DNA from: Simmondsia chinensis
Lineage: Eukaryota > Streptophyta > Magnoliopsida > Caryophyllales > Simmondsiaceae
Reading direction: 5' to 3'
Length of the DNA: 64,000 nucleotides
Assembly (NCBI GenBank): GCA_018398585.1
Contig: JAGTTD010000008.1
Span: forward strand, 12,040,501-12,104,500
The notes under the pieces are model-generated. The model had not been told where the DNA came from. It worked only from the letters and a program-made list of their open reading frames with translations, and did not search any database. Positions 33,248 to 44,790 of this stretch are shown here, in pieces (the stretch's first letter is position 1; every line of letters starts with the position of its first letter). The position numbers were made by a program, and so were the translations under genes.

Positions 33248-35230
33248 TCTGCAAGGGGTTCTTATGTGGAGATTGCATCAGATACCGAGAGCTCAGGTTT
33301 TGCAGAGGATAATTCCGGGGCTGAATCACATGATGGGCTGTTTGAGGATGAGGTAGAGATTTCCATGAAGGCTGTTGCCGGGAGTGGAGCTCATAACACC
33401 ATACGCATTGGTGGCAAAGCTGGGAAAACTTCATTACCATTCTTGTGGATAGTGGGAGCACACATAGTTTTGTTGATCCCAAGGTGAAGAAGGTGAAGCA
33501 TGAAATCATCAAAACTCATCCTTTGGCCGTAATGGTAGCTAATGAAAATTCAATTACGATTCAAAACAAGTGTCAATCATTCCATTGGTCTATGCAAGAC
33601 CATAAATTCACTTTTGATTTTAGAGTCCTCCCTTTGGGAGGGTGTGATATGGTACTTGGTGTCGATTGGATGAGGACCTTTAACCCGGTGCTATTTGATT
33701 TTGGTAAGACGACAATGTCCTTCGAAGTTCATGGAAAGAGAGTCACATTACATGGGATTTCAGACCAGGCACAGCTGAAATTGATCAATGGCAAACGCCT
33801 ACATGGTGGCTTTAAGAAGAATGCAATACAAAGGTTGGGACAATTGTTCATGATAGCACCTACAGATCTGCCCCAAGATTTACGGCCTGAAGTTCATGTG
33901 TTGATTGAGGAATTTGAGGATATTTTTGAGGTACCTAAGAGTCTTCCTCCCCCAAGAAGTGTTGATCATGCCATACCACTTCGAGCTAACCCGGATCCGG
34001 TGAAAATCAGGCCCTATCGTTATGCACATGCTCAAAAATCAGAGATTCAAAAACAGGTTGATGAGCTGCTGCAGATTAGCTTCATTCGTCCAAGCCGTAG
34101 CCCTTTTGCTTCACCCGTGATTCTTGTCAAGAAGAATGATGGCACAGCTCGAATGTGCATCGACTATCGTCAACTGAATTCTTTGACAGTGAAGGATAAA
34201 TTCCCTATCCCTGTGATTGACGACTTGCTTGATGAATTATATGGAGCTCAGTTTTTCTCTAAGCTTGACTGAAGATAGGGATATCATCAAATTAGATTTC
34301 TCGAGCCGGACATATACAAGACCGCTTTTTAGACTCACCATGGGCATTTTGAGTTCGTTGTGATGCCTTTCGGTTTAACTAATGCTCCGGCTACTTTCCA
34401 AGCAGTTATGAACTACATTTTCAAGCCTTATTTGAGGAGATCGGTGCTGGTTTTCTTCGATGATATATTGGTCTATAGTTCATTCTATGAAGATCACCTT
34501 AATCACCTCAAAGAAGTGTTCATTATGATGCGGCAAAACTGGCTTTATGCCAAGCTATCGAAGTGCACTTTTGCTATGTCCAACTTGAATATTTGGGCCA
34601 TATAATCTCTCACGAAGGTGTCTCTACCGATCCTTCTAAGGTGCAAGCGATGCAAGATTGACCAACTCCCATGACACTGAAGCAATTGAGAGGGTTCTTG
34701 GGGTTAACCGGTTATTATAGAAATTTCATAAATGGTTATGGGTCCATTGCAAAGCCCTTAACCGAGCTGCTTAAGAAGGATGCATTCAAGTGGAGTGATA
34801 AGGCACAAGAAGGTTTTGATGCCCTAAAGTCTGCTGTGTGTAAGGCCCCGATATTAGCTATGCCAAATTTTGCGGAGGACTTCATTTTGGAGACCGATGC
34901 TAGTGGAACTGGGTGTGGGGATGTTCTCTCACAAAACGGAAGACCAATTGCTTATTTGAGTCAAGCCCTTAGACCTAAACATCAAGCCTTGTCCACTTAC
35001 GAGAATGAGTATTTGGCAATCCTCCTTGCAATTGAGAAATGGAGGCATTACATGGATGGTTATAGGTTCATCATTCGAACGGATCATCAAAGTCTCAAGT
35101 ATCTTTTGGAGCAAAAGTTAGTGACACGAATCCAAAAGAAGGGGTTGATGAAGTTGCTTGGTCTTGACTATGCTATCGAGTATAAAAGAGGGAAAGAGAA
35201 CCTGGCTGCTGACGCATTATCCAGGAAGTT
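33248..35230 (+). pseudogene. A2 protease, RT and RNase H
   Basis: Protease: [11 protein letters not shown], frameshift of one base at about 33433, then [13 protein letters not shown] with active-site DSG intact and [86 protein letters not shown] then stops in 'LRQGYHQ', [16 protein letters not shown], and [11 protein letters not shown] with both Asp. RNase [74 protein letters not shown] and GKENLAADALSRK. Four or five stops and one frameshift remain. Confidence 0.92.
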
Positions 35231-36718
35231 TGAGGACCACGAGCGAGGTTTTTGTGGAGCATTATCCATTGTTTTACCTTCTTGGATGGATGAAGTCTAC
35301 AAATCTTATGAAGGGGACACATTTGCTCAGGAAAGCGTGGCTGCGGAAGCGATCAAAAACAGCACCAGATTTGACAGTGAAGCTGGTGTGAATGTGCAGA
35401 GTGGCATTATCCGTGTGCAGAACAAAGATTTACATTGGGTCCTCAACAGATTTGAGGGATCAGATATTGAAGGCTTCTCATGATTCAGCTTGGGGTGGTA
35501 ATTCAGGGGTTGAATGTACTTATCAAAGAGTTAAGGCATATTTTAGTTGGCCCGGTTTGAAGAAATCTGTCACAGAATTTGTGAAGTCTTGTGAGGTGTG
35601 CCAACAAACCAAGTTGGGGGATCATCGATACCAAGGACTCTTGCAACCACTTCCCATTCCGGAGGGTGCTTGGATCAACATAAGTATGGATTTTATAGAG
35701 GGACTTCCCAAGTCCGATGATAGGGAAGTAATTTGGGTCGTGGTGGATCGTTTCACCAAATATAGCCATTTATAGCATTGATTCGACCTCCTACAGCTGA
35801 AAGGTTGGCTAAGAGCTTCTTAGACAACATATATAAGTTGCATGGATTGCCCCAATCCATTGTCTCTGATAGGGACAAGATCTTTACGAGCAACCTTTGG
35901 CGAGAACTGTTCAGATTGTTGGGCACAAACTTGGCACTCAGTTCATCATACCATCCCCAATCGGATGGTCAAACAGAGTGAGTCAATCAGTGTGTTGAGC
36001 AGTATCTTCGGAGTATAGTTTTTTCATGGCCTCGAGAGTGGAATCAATGGCTTTCATTAGCGGAGTACTGGTTCAATACTTACTTTCATGCTTCCCTTGG
36101 CACTTATCCCTTTCAAGCATTGTATGGGTATGCACCTTAATATCCAATGTTGTTACAACAGCCAAGCCAATCTGGTACTATAGTAGGGGACCTGGTACTG
36201 CAACGAGTACAGATGGTTCAGCTCCTCAAGGATAATTTGCAACAAGCTCGTGCTCGAATGAAATTTTATGCTGACAAAAAAGGGTAGACAAAGCCTTTGA
36301 AGTTGGAGACATGGTCTATCCAAAATTACAACCCTATAGACAGTCCTCATTGGCTGTTAGATGAAATGTCAAGCTAAGTGCACGTTACTTTGGCCCATAC
36401 AAAATTTTAGAGAAGATCGACAATGTTGCTTATAAACTTGATTTACTGCCACAGTCATGCATTCACCCGGTGTTCCATGTTTCTTTACTGAAAAAGCAGG
36501 TCAAGAGGGGTGTTAAATGCTCTCGATCACCACCAGAAACAGGAACAAACGGAGGCTTGCAACTTGGGCCAGTAGCTGTCAAGAAGCCGGGTATAATTGC
36601 AGCTAGAACTGGAACTTCGCAGCAGATTTTGGTGAGATGCTTAAACTTGGATAAAAATGTCGTCACATGGGAGAATCCTACGTTCTTGAAGAGCCAATTT
36701 CTGAGCTTTTCTCCTTGA
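35231..36718 (+). pseudogene. A2 integrase and C-terminal domain
   Basis: IIRVQNKDLHWV marks a frameshift, then SHDSAWGGNSGVECTYQRV (HH with one change), CEVCQQTKLG (CC), INISMDFIEGLP (Asp), IVSDRDKIFTSNLW (Asp), YHPQSDGQTE then stop at the expected Glu-Arg-Val-Asn motif, and the C-terminal [19 protein letters not shown] and [20 protein letters not shown]. The tail matches the chromodomain-like ends of A1 and B2. Stops and frameshifts near 35480, 35776, 35981 and 36280. Confidence 0.9.
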
Positions 36719-36747
36719 GGACAAGGAGCTTCTCAAGAGGGAGGGAA

Positions 36748-37152
36748 TGTTATAATTCATTTAGTCTTTCGGTTGTAATTGATCTTTAATTGTTTGTAAT
36801 GTGTTGGGTGCTGTTGAGTTGTATTTTTGAATGTTAGTTGCTGGTCGTTTGGCGCCAAAATCAGGTACTGAGATCAATATCGGTCAAATGAGGCGGCTGG
36901 TTTGATTTAGGCACCAAAGTCAGTTTTAGCGGTTAGTATTGTGTGTGTTTTGATGCATTGTACCAAGATCTATTATAAATAGATCTAATGCTTGTAATAT
37001 CTTAATTCAGTAAATAATAACCTGATTTTTGTTTGGAAAATCCCCTCTATTTCTCATCTATTTCTCTACTTCTCATCTACTTTCAATTCTCTTCTCATCT
37101 CATCTCTCTTTTTCATGAGGTTAGCTATCAATCTGGGTTTTGGTAGTTAACA
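36748..37152 (+). repeat. A2 3' LTR
   Basis: 405 bp; preceded by polypurine tract AAGAGGGAGGGAA. It differs from the 5' LTR by scattered substitutions and by one extra 12-14 bp copy of the 'tctcatctatttc' motif near 37045-37060, a small tandem duplication. Confidence 0.94.
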
Positions 37153-38331
37153 TAATCCTAAACATCAAGCCATGTCCACTTACGAAAAAAAGTATTTGGC
37201 AATTCTCCTTGCAATTGAGAAATGGAGGCACTACTTAGATGGGCACAGGTTCATTATTCGGACAGATCATCAAAGTCTTAGGCACCTCTTGGAGCAAAAA
37301 ATAGTGACAAGAATCCAAAAGAAGATATTGATGAAGTTACTTGGGCTTGACTATGCGATCGAGTACAAAAGAGGAAAAGAAAACCCGGCTGCCGATGCAT
37401 TGTCAAGGAAGTTTGAGGACCACGCGCAAGGTTTTTATGGAGCATTATCAGTTGTTTTACCTTCTTGGATGGATGAAATTTACAAATCTTATGAAGGGGA
37501 CACTTTTGCTCAAGAAACCGTGGCTGCTGCAACAGTTAAAGGCACTACCAGTGTTGACAGTGAATCTAGTGTGATTGTGCAGAGAGGTATTATCCGTGTG
37601 CAGAACAAGATTTATATTGGCGCCTCAATTGAATTGAGGGATCAGATTGTGAAGGCTTCTCCTGAATCAGCTTGGGGTGGTCATTCCTGTCTTGAAGGTA
37701 CTTATCAAAGAGTTCAGGCATATTTTAGTTGGCACGGTTTGAAGAAAGCTGTATCAGATTTTGTTAAATCTTGTAGGTGTGTCAACAAACTAAGTTGGGG
37801 GATCATCGATACCAAGGACTCTTGCAGCCACTTCCCATTCCGGAGGGTGCTTGGATCAACATAAGTATGGATTTTATAGAAGGACTTCCCAAGTCTGATG
37901 GTAGGGAGGTAATTTGGGTCGTGATGGATCGTTTCACCAAATACAGTCATTTTATAGCACTCATTCAACCCGTTATAGTTGAAAGGTTGGCTAAGAGCTT
38001 CTTAGACAACATATATAAGCTACATGGATTGCCTCAATCCATTGTTTCTGACCGAGACAAGATCTTCACAAGTACTTTTTGGAGGGAATTGTTCAAACTG
38101 TTGGGGATGACTTTGGCGCTCAGTTCATCTTACCATCCCCAATTGGATGGACAAACGGAGAGAGTCAATCAATGCATTGGGCAGTATCTGCGGAGCATGG
38201 TTTTCTCACGACCTCGAGAGTGGAGTCAGTGGCTTTCTTTAGCCGAATTTGGTTCAACACCCATGTTCATGCTTCTATTGGTACTTCTCCCTTTCAAGCA
38301 TTGTAAGGGTATGCACCACCTTCTCCAATGA
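37153..38331 (+). pseudogene. A1 RNase H end and integrase (after A2)
   Basis: Continues A1: STYEKKYLAILLAIEKWRHY, TDHQSLRHLLEQ, GKENPAADALSRKFED, then the integrase zinc region IIRVQNKIYIGASIELRDQI, AWGGHSCLEGTYQRV (HH), a frameshift inside the CxxC pair at about 37770, INISMDFIEGLP (Asp), IVSDRDKIFTSTFW (Asp) and YHPQLDGQTERVNQC (Glu). All three DDE residues are present. The frame breaks again near 38240. Confidence 0.92.
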
Positions 38332-38920
38332 TGTTGCAGCAGCTAAATCAGTCCAGATCAGTAGGTGAATTGTTACAGCAGAGGAGGCAGATGCTTCAGA
38401 TTCTCAAGGACAACCTTCATCAAGCTCGTGCTCGAATGAAATTTTATGCTGACAAAAAGAGGGTAGACAAAGCTTACGAAGTTGGAGACATGGTCTACCT
38501 AAAATTACAACCCTATAGACAGTCCTTATTGGCTGTCAGAAAAAATGTCAAGCTAAGTGCACGTTACTTTGGCCCATAAAAAATTTTGGAGAAGATCGGC
38601 AAATTTGCTTATAAACTTGATTTACCACCACAATCATACATTCACTCGGTGTTCCATGTTTCATTATTGAAAAAGCAGGTCAAAAGGGGTGATAAAAGCT
38701 CACAATCTCCACTGGAAGTGGGAACAAATGGAACATTACAGCTTGGTCCAGTAGCTGTCAAGAAAACCGGACTGATTGCAGCAGGAACTGGAGCTTCCCA
38801 GCAGATTTTAGTGAGGTGGTTGAACTTGGATAAGAATGTTGTCACATGGGAGAATCCTACATTCTTGAAGAGCCAATTTTCAAGCTTTTCTCCTTGAGGA
38901 CAAGGAGCTTCTCAAGGAGG
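38328..38920 (+). pseudogene. A1 integrase C-terminal domain
   Basis: [48 protein letters not shown] then a stop at the Tyr codon, [34 protein letters not shown], and [20 protein letters not shown] with LKSQF. This is the GPY/F plus chromodomain-like end of a chromovirus integrase, which would guide insertion to chromatin. Followed by 'gaggacaaggagcttctcaaggagggggg', given here in parts, leading into the 3' LTR. Confidence 0.88.
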
Positions 38921-38926
38921 GGGGAA

Positions 38927-39323
38927 TGTTATAAATCATTAATTCTTTCGGTTGTAATTGGTCCCTAGCTGATTGTATTGTGTTTGGTTGATGTGGAGTT
39001 GTATTTTTTTTGTTAGTTGGTAGTTAGTTGGCGCCAATAGGGTTGAATTCACGTCAATATGGTCAATTGTGTTGGCTTGCTGATTTTGGCGCAAATTTCT
39101 GTTATAGGCGGTTAGCTCTTGATGTGTCTTGGTGCATTGTATTAGATCTTCTATAAATAGGTCTAATGCTCGTGATATCTTCATTCAATCAATATCAACC
39201 TGATTTTCCTTTTGGAAAATCCTCTCTATTTCTCATCTATTTCTCTACTTCTCATCTCCTTTCAATTCTTTTCTCATCTTATCTCTCTCTTCTACAAGGT
39301 TAGCTATCAATCTAGGTTTGGTG
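38927..39323 (+). repeat. A1 3' LTR
   Basis: TGTTATAAATCATTAATTC at the start; the last six or seven bases (expected gttaaca) are missing at the junction with B1. Otherwise collinear with 27925-28315, with a 12-bp 'ctcatctatttc' insertion near 39230. Confidence 0.92.
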
Positions 39324-39962
39324 TTTTCTGAGAATGTGGGTATTTGTAGGGGCGTAGATTAACTGGATTAGATCCTTCTTTAAGTGGAATTGAGTGATCA
39401 AGTGCCCTTCTTAGAGGCAATTGTTCAGGTTGCTCAAGCAAATCCTTGTACTGCTCCAACAAAGCATACAAAGGAGCCCCTATACCTTCCTAAACTGACA
39501 CTGCGGCTGGCGAAATTGAGTAGAATTGTCCCACCCAATGGTAATCACTCTTCTTGAGGATCTTTTGCAAACTTTTGCACTTCATAAACTGAAGTTGGCC
39601 CTGCTCTACTGTGCCTTGCAACTTGATTTTGAGTCCATCTTTCTCGAAGGATACGGCTAGTTGAGAGAAATCCAAGAGTATTGGACTAAAAGACTTCATC
39701 CAATCAACCCCCAAAACCATGTCGCAGCCTCCAAGTCTCAAGAGTCGAAAATCATAAACAAATTTATGTCCATGCATCTTCCAACTGAAGTTCTTACATT
39801 TAATGTGTTAGGAGTGAATTCCCATCTGCCACTGTAACCGCTAGAGGGTTTGTCTTGATGATCTCTTGCCCCACAGCTCACACCACCTTAGGGTCAATAA
39901 AACCGTGCGTACTCCAGCTGTCAATGAGTATCAACAATGCCTGCTGTCCAGAGACTCTTATT
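39324..39962 (-). pseudogene. B1 protease
   Basis: On the minus strand from 39962: LLILIDSWSTHGFIDPK, where active-site DSG reads DSW, then IIKTNPLAVTVADGNSLLTH, a frameshift, [20 protein letters not shown] and DWMKSFSPILLDFSQLAVSF. It ends with LEQPEQLPLRRALDHSIPLK and RPYKYPHSQK at the A1 insertion. Both the Gly change and the frameshift are inactivating. Confidence 0.88.
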
Positions 39963-41219
39963 TCAAATGGTGTTGTGAGAACCATTGCCTATTAGAGCTT
40001 TCATGGAGATTTCAATAGAATTGTCATCATCAGTGTCTATATTCTCTTCTTCCTCCTGTGGCTCCTGATGAACAACCTCATCTTCATCATCATTAGTTAC
40101 TTCCCCAGTGACTGTCATTAAGTACTTGGGATCACATTTGTGACCAAAGAAGTACTTTTGATTGCATTTGTAGCATAACTTCTGTGGCATCTTATCATCA
40201 AAGCTGCCTTTCTTACTGCTAGGCTGGGTAGATCGTGTGGATGAGGAACCAGGAAAGTTTCCTTTCACCCTAGGAGCCTCAACATTTGTCAACACAGAAC
40301 TCTCCACCTTCCTAGCCATAGTGTATGCTTGAGTCAAGTTATCAGGTTCAAAAGCTTTCACTAAACTCTTGATGTGTGGTTTGAGTCCACTCATAAAGCT
40401 GGATACATAGAATGCTTCTGGTGCATCAGGATAAACAGAGAGCATTCAAGCATGCAACCCTTCAAAATCAGTCATATAGTCCTTGGCAGAAGCAGTTTGA
40501 ACAAGCTTATTGAAGTTATCTATGACTTCAATCACATCTTCATCACCATACCTTGAACACAGCTCATTCGAGAATGTAGTCCAAGTAAGGTTAGGCCTAG
40601 TGCGTAACAAGCCATAGTACCAGGTCTCCATTTCACCACACAAATAAACTGCCGCAAGCTCGACCTTCTCTTGATCATCAATATTAAAGAACTTGAAGTA
40701 TCTTTCGCATTTCCTCAACCGTGATTGAGACAAAGTACCATCAAATGGCTCCAAATCAACTCGAGGTTGCCTGAATGCATAATTTCTTACATTAGTAGCA
40801 CTATCACTCGAATCAGCAGCTGAAGGAGTGTGATCAAGGTGTCTAGTTGGCTGATGGAATGGCTGCTGACTACCTGGAAGAAGAATTCCTCCACCAGGTT
40901 GTCGGGACTCACTTCGCCTCTGCCAATCGGAGAGGTGTTGAGAAAATTGCTGCGATTGATTCTCAAATTTCTAATCCAACTTCTGAGCTTGATTGCCTAG
41001 CTTCTGGTCCAACTTGTGCTCCATATCATACTGGAAAGTTCTAAACATATTATGCATCATGTGCAGAACTTGATCCATCTGAATTCCTTGAACATTGCCT
41101 CCATCAGCTCCAGCTACAGCTGCATAAGTAGGTGCCCCTCCAGCCGCACTACTTGTCGCAGCATTGGGCACGGGGTTAGCAGCATTGTTAGCTGCATTGA
41201 AGCCAGTATTAGGAGTCAT
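39963..41219 (-). pseudogene. B1 gag
   Basis: ATG at 41219: MTPNTGFNAANNAANPVPNA, an Ala/Asn-rich start, then a Gln-rich coiled-coil-like part, the Gag core VDLEPFDGTLSQSRLRKCER, YFKFFNIDDQEKVELAAVYL, ETWYYGLLRTRPNLTWTTFS, DVIEVIDNFNKLVQTASAKD and YVSSFMSGLKPHIKSLVKAF, and the zinc knuckle CYKCNQKYFFGHKC. An acidic linker (QEPQEEEENIDTDDDNSIEI) leads to the protease. Only two or three stops interrupt it, so it is less damaged than the pol of the same element. Confidence 0.9.
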
Positions 41220-41353
41220 ATCAGATCTTCTTTTCCTAGCTAGAATTGAACAGATTTCAATTCAGCTATTGTCGAACCAAAAACTACTCATTCAATCGAA
41301 TTGAAGTGAAAAGCAATCCGATCAAGTGCTTAGCTCAAGGCTCTAATACCAAT

Positions 41354-41577
41354 TATTAAGTATCAAGATGAATCTTGATCTTAACCTAGGAGAGAGAATT
41401 GAGATGAGAGAAAGAAGGGAAGGAGATGAGGAAATAGAGGGAAAATATTTAAAGATATTTGAATTTGATTATTCATGAATGAAACTTACACCTAAACTAG
41501 CCAGTTATAGCTATTACAAGATTAAGGAACTAACAAAAAATCTAAACCAACAACTCAATTCAACCGACTCAACAACC
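41354..41577 (-). repeat. B1 5' LTR, left piece
   Basis: 224 bp collinear with 24895-25118. The terminal TG is TA here. The left edge is the U5 end: arms 41356-41369 and 41372-41384 pair over 13 bp with one bulged T. The primer site, complement of about 41340-41352 (TTGGTATTAGAGC), abuts it. The LTR resumes at 47369. Confidence 0.93.
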
Positions 41578-41981
41578 TGTTAGCTATCAAATCCAAAATT
41601 ATGAGCTAAACTAATAGAAGAGAGCAAAGATGAGGAAGGAACTGAATTAGAGATGAGGAGTAGAGAAAGAGATGAGAAGTAGAGAGATTTTCCAAAAGGA
41701 AATCTGAATGTTATTGAATGAATGAAGCTATTACATGACTAAGATCTATTTATAATAGATCTTGATACATTGAATCCAAAACAAAGCTTACAACCGACTC
41801 TAACAACTAACACCGCCAACAAATGAACCTAGTTGCCACATTTGACTTAATTTGACCCATAACCGACTTTGGCACCTAAAAGATCAACTAACTAATATTT
41901 AAACTTAACCAACGACACATCCCACAAGCTAAACCAGCAGCGACAGAATGCAATTACAAACAAAACTAAGGAAACACAACA
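41578..41981 (-). repeat. B2 3' LTR
   Basis: 404 bp, TGTTAGCTATC to GAAACACAACA. The adjoining interior on the minus strand is the polypurine tract AAGGGGAGGGGAAT. Confidence 0.94.
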
Positions 41982-43510
41982 TTCCCCTCCCCTTGAAAAG
42001 CTTCTTGTCCTCAAGGAGAAAAATTGGAAATTGGCTCTTCAAAAATGCAAGTTCCTCCCAAGTAGCAAAGTTCTTGTCCAAGTTTTGCCATTGCACCAAA
42101 ACTTCATTAACAGCTTGATCTGCAATGGTCATCTTACGATCGGCCTTAACAGCAATAGGATGCAGCAGCAACGATCCATTGGTTCCAACTTCAGGTGGCT
42201 CCTTTGAACTTTTAGCTCCTTTTTTCACCTGCTTTTTGTGTAAGGACACATGAAACACTGGGTCAATGTATGAGTTAGGGGGTAAATCAAGCCGGTACGC
42301 CACATTGCCAATCCTTTCCAATATTTCATATGGGCCAAAGAAACGAGCACTTAGCATGACATTTCTTCTGTCAGCCAAGGAGGAATGTCTATAAGGCTGT
42401 AATTTGAGGTAGACCATGTCACCAACTTCATAGTTCTTGTCTACCCTCTTTTTATCAGCATAGAATTTCATCCTTTCTTGTGCTTGAATGAGATTATCCT
42501 TGAGAACTTGCATCATGTTCTTCTTGTTCTATACTAAGTCAGTGGCTTCAGGTGCTGCTGAAGTAACCTTCTGGATCATGAAAGGAGTGGGAGGAGAGTA
42601 TCCATAGAGAGCTTGGAAAGGAGAAGTGCCAATTGATGTGTGAATATGAGTGTTGAACCAGTACTCAGCCAAAGAAAGCCATAGGTTCCATGCTTTTGGA
42701 TGCAAGAAAACCATACTTCGAGGTATTGTTCAATGCATTGATTTACTCTTTCGGTTTACCCATCTGTTTGGGGATGATAAGATGAGCTAAGAGCCAATGT
42801 TGTTCCTAACAATTTGAACAATTTCCTCCAAAAGGTGCCTATGAAGATCATGTCTTGGTCAGAAACAATGGATTGAGGCAATCCATGTAATTTGTATATG
42901 TTGTCAAGGAAACTTTTGGCCAACTTCACCCCAGTGACAGGTCGGTTTATGGAAATGAAGTGACTATATTTGGTGAAACGATCCAGAACAACCCAAATGA
43001 CCTCCTTGCCATCTGAATTTGGCAATCCTTCAATGAAATTCATGCTTATGTTAATCCAAGCACCCTCAGGGATAGGGAGTGGCTGTAAAAGACCTTGATA
43101 ATGATGTTCTCCCAATTTAGTTTGTTGACAAACTTCGCATGCTCTCACATGGTTTGATACTGCCTTCTTCATACCAGGCCAAGTGAAGTGTGCTTTCATC
43201 CTTTGATATGTTCCTTCAATTCCGGAGTGTCCTCCCCAGGCTGCGTCATGTGAAGCACTAATAATTTGATCTCTCAAGTATGATGAAGAACCATTATAAA
43301 GCTTGTTGTTTAGTCGGATGATGCCTTTGTGGACTGATTGTTCTGCACTGTCATTTTCTGCACTGGAATTCTTCATACTGCCCGAAACTATAATCTCTTG
43401 AGCGTAGGAATCATCTTCATAAGACTTACAAACTTCTTCCATCCATGAAGGTAAAATAATGGACACGGCATAACAAGAGCCTTTGCTCACAATCTTCAAA
43501 CTTCCGTGAG
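41982..43510 (-). pseudogene. B2 integrase and C-terminal domain
   Basis: Minus strand: IIRLNNKLYNGSSSYLRDQI, SHDAAWGGHSGIEGTYQRM (HH), ACEVCQQTKLG (CC), INISMNFIEGLP in which the first catalytic Asp reads Asn, IVSDQDMIFIGTFW, YHPQTDG then a stop before the Glu motif, WLSLAEYWFNTHIHTSIGTS, MKFYADKKRVDKNYEVGDMV, IDPVFHVSLHKKQVKKGAKS and VLVQWQNLDKNFATWEELAF. Only a few breaks (near 43440, 42755, 42525). The D-to-N change would kill catalysis. Confidence 0.9.
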
Positions 43511-44790
43511 AGAGCATCAACTGCTACATTTTCCTTGCCTCTTCGATACTCAATAGCATAATCAAGACCCAACATTTTCAACAATCCCTTCTTTTGGATT
43601 CTTGTCACAATTTTCTGCTCCAAAAGATGCTTGAGACTCTGATGGTCTGTCCTGATAATGAACCAGTGTCCATCCAAGTAATGTCGCCATTTCTCAACAG
43701 CTAAAAGAATTGCCAAATATTCTTTTTCATAAGTAGACATTGCTTGGTGTTTTGGACTAAGAGCTTGACTCTAGTAAGCAATAGGCCTTCCATGTTGGGA
43801 CAGTACCGCTCCAACCCCTGAACCACTAGCATCTGTCTTAAGGATGAACTCCTCAACAAAATTAGGCATTGCTAGAATCGGAGCTGTGCACATGGCTGCC
43901 TTGAGAGCTATAAAAGCTGACTGAGCTTGATCTGACCACTTAAAGGCATCTTTTTTGAGCAATGCAAAGGCTTGGAAATAGCTCCATAACCTACAATGAA
44001 TTTCCTGTAATAGCCAGTCAATCCCAAAAAACCACTCAATTGCTTTAGTGACACTGGAATGGGCCATTCTTGCATTGCTTGAACTTTAGAAGGATCGGTT
44101 GAGACTCCTTTATGTGAGATAACATGGCCCAAGTATTCTAACGGTAGTTGAGCAAAGGAACACTTGGTCAGTTTGGCAAAGAACTGATGATTGCGCATTA
44201 ATGTGAATACTTCCCGGGGATGCTTGAGATGATCCTCAAAAGTAGAACTGTATATCAAAATGTCATCGAAGAAAACTAGCATTGTTCTCCTTAAGTAAGG
44301 CTTGAAAACTTCATTCACAACAACTTGAAAAGTGGCCAGAGCATTGGTTAGACCGAATGGCATAACCACAACTCAAAGTGTCCATGATGAGTCTGAAAAG
44401 CTGTCTTATATATATCCGGCTCGAGGACCCTGATTTGATGGTAACCCTGTCTCAAATCAAGTTTAGTGAAGAAATGCGCTCCATATAACTCATCAAGTAA
44501 ATCATCTATGACAGGAAGAGGAAATTTATCTTTCACTGTCAAAGAATTAAGCTTCCTGTAATCGATGCACATCCTAGCCATTCCATCCTTCTTCTTTACA
44601 AAAATAACGGGAGAGGCAAAAGGACTATGACTAGGTCTGATGAAGCTCATTTTGAGCAATTCCTCAACTTATTTCTCTATCTCTGTCTTCTGAGCATGAG
44701 CATATCGGTAAGGCCTCATCTTTACAGGATCTGAATTAGCTTTAAGAGGAATTGCGTGATCAACATTTCTTTGAGGAGGTAAAGTCTTTG
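43511..44790 (-). pseudogene. B2 reverse transcriptase and RNase H
   Basis: From about 44660 downward: [56 protein letters not shown], a one-base frameshift near 44360, [20 protein letters not shown] and [11 protein letters not shown] with both catalytic Asp, [40 protein letters not shown], a frameshift near 43960, [53 protein letters not shown] and GKENVAVDALSRKFED. Three frameshifts or stops only. Confidence 0.92.

Larger units (their letters stand above)
31432..37152 (+). mobile_element. Chromovirus A2 (Ty3/gypsy), inserted in A1
   Basis: 5' LTR 31432-31824, 3' LTR 36748-37152, 5.7 kb in all. Flanks tagtc (31427-31431) and taatc (37153-37157) are the target duplication with one mismatch. 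It splits the A1 RNase H between the codons for SHALS and PKHQA. A2 and A1 share LTR architecture and most coding sequence, so this is one family inserting into itself in the same orientation. Confidence 0.95.
27925..39323 (+). mobile_element. Chromovirus A1 (Ty3/gypsy), inserted in B1
   Basis: Plus strand. 5' LTR 27925-28315, 3' LTR 38927-39323. Inserted in the protease-to-RT linker of B1: on the minus strand the host protein reads KYPHSQK before and GIDR, stop, VDELL after. The right edge is damaged: the last LTR bases and the right copy of the duplicated host bases (left copy cccat) are missing, consistent with a deletion of about 11 bp. A1 is cut in its RNase H by A2 at 31432-37152. Confidence 0.92.
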
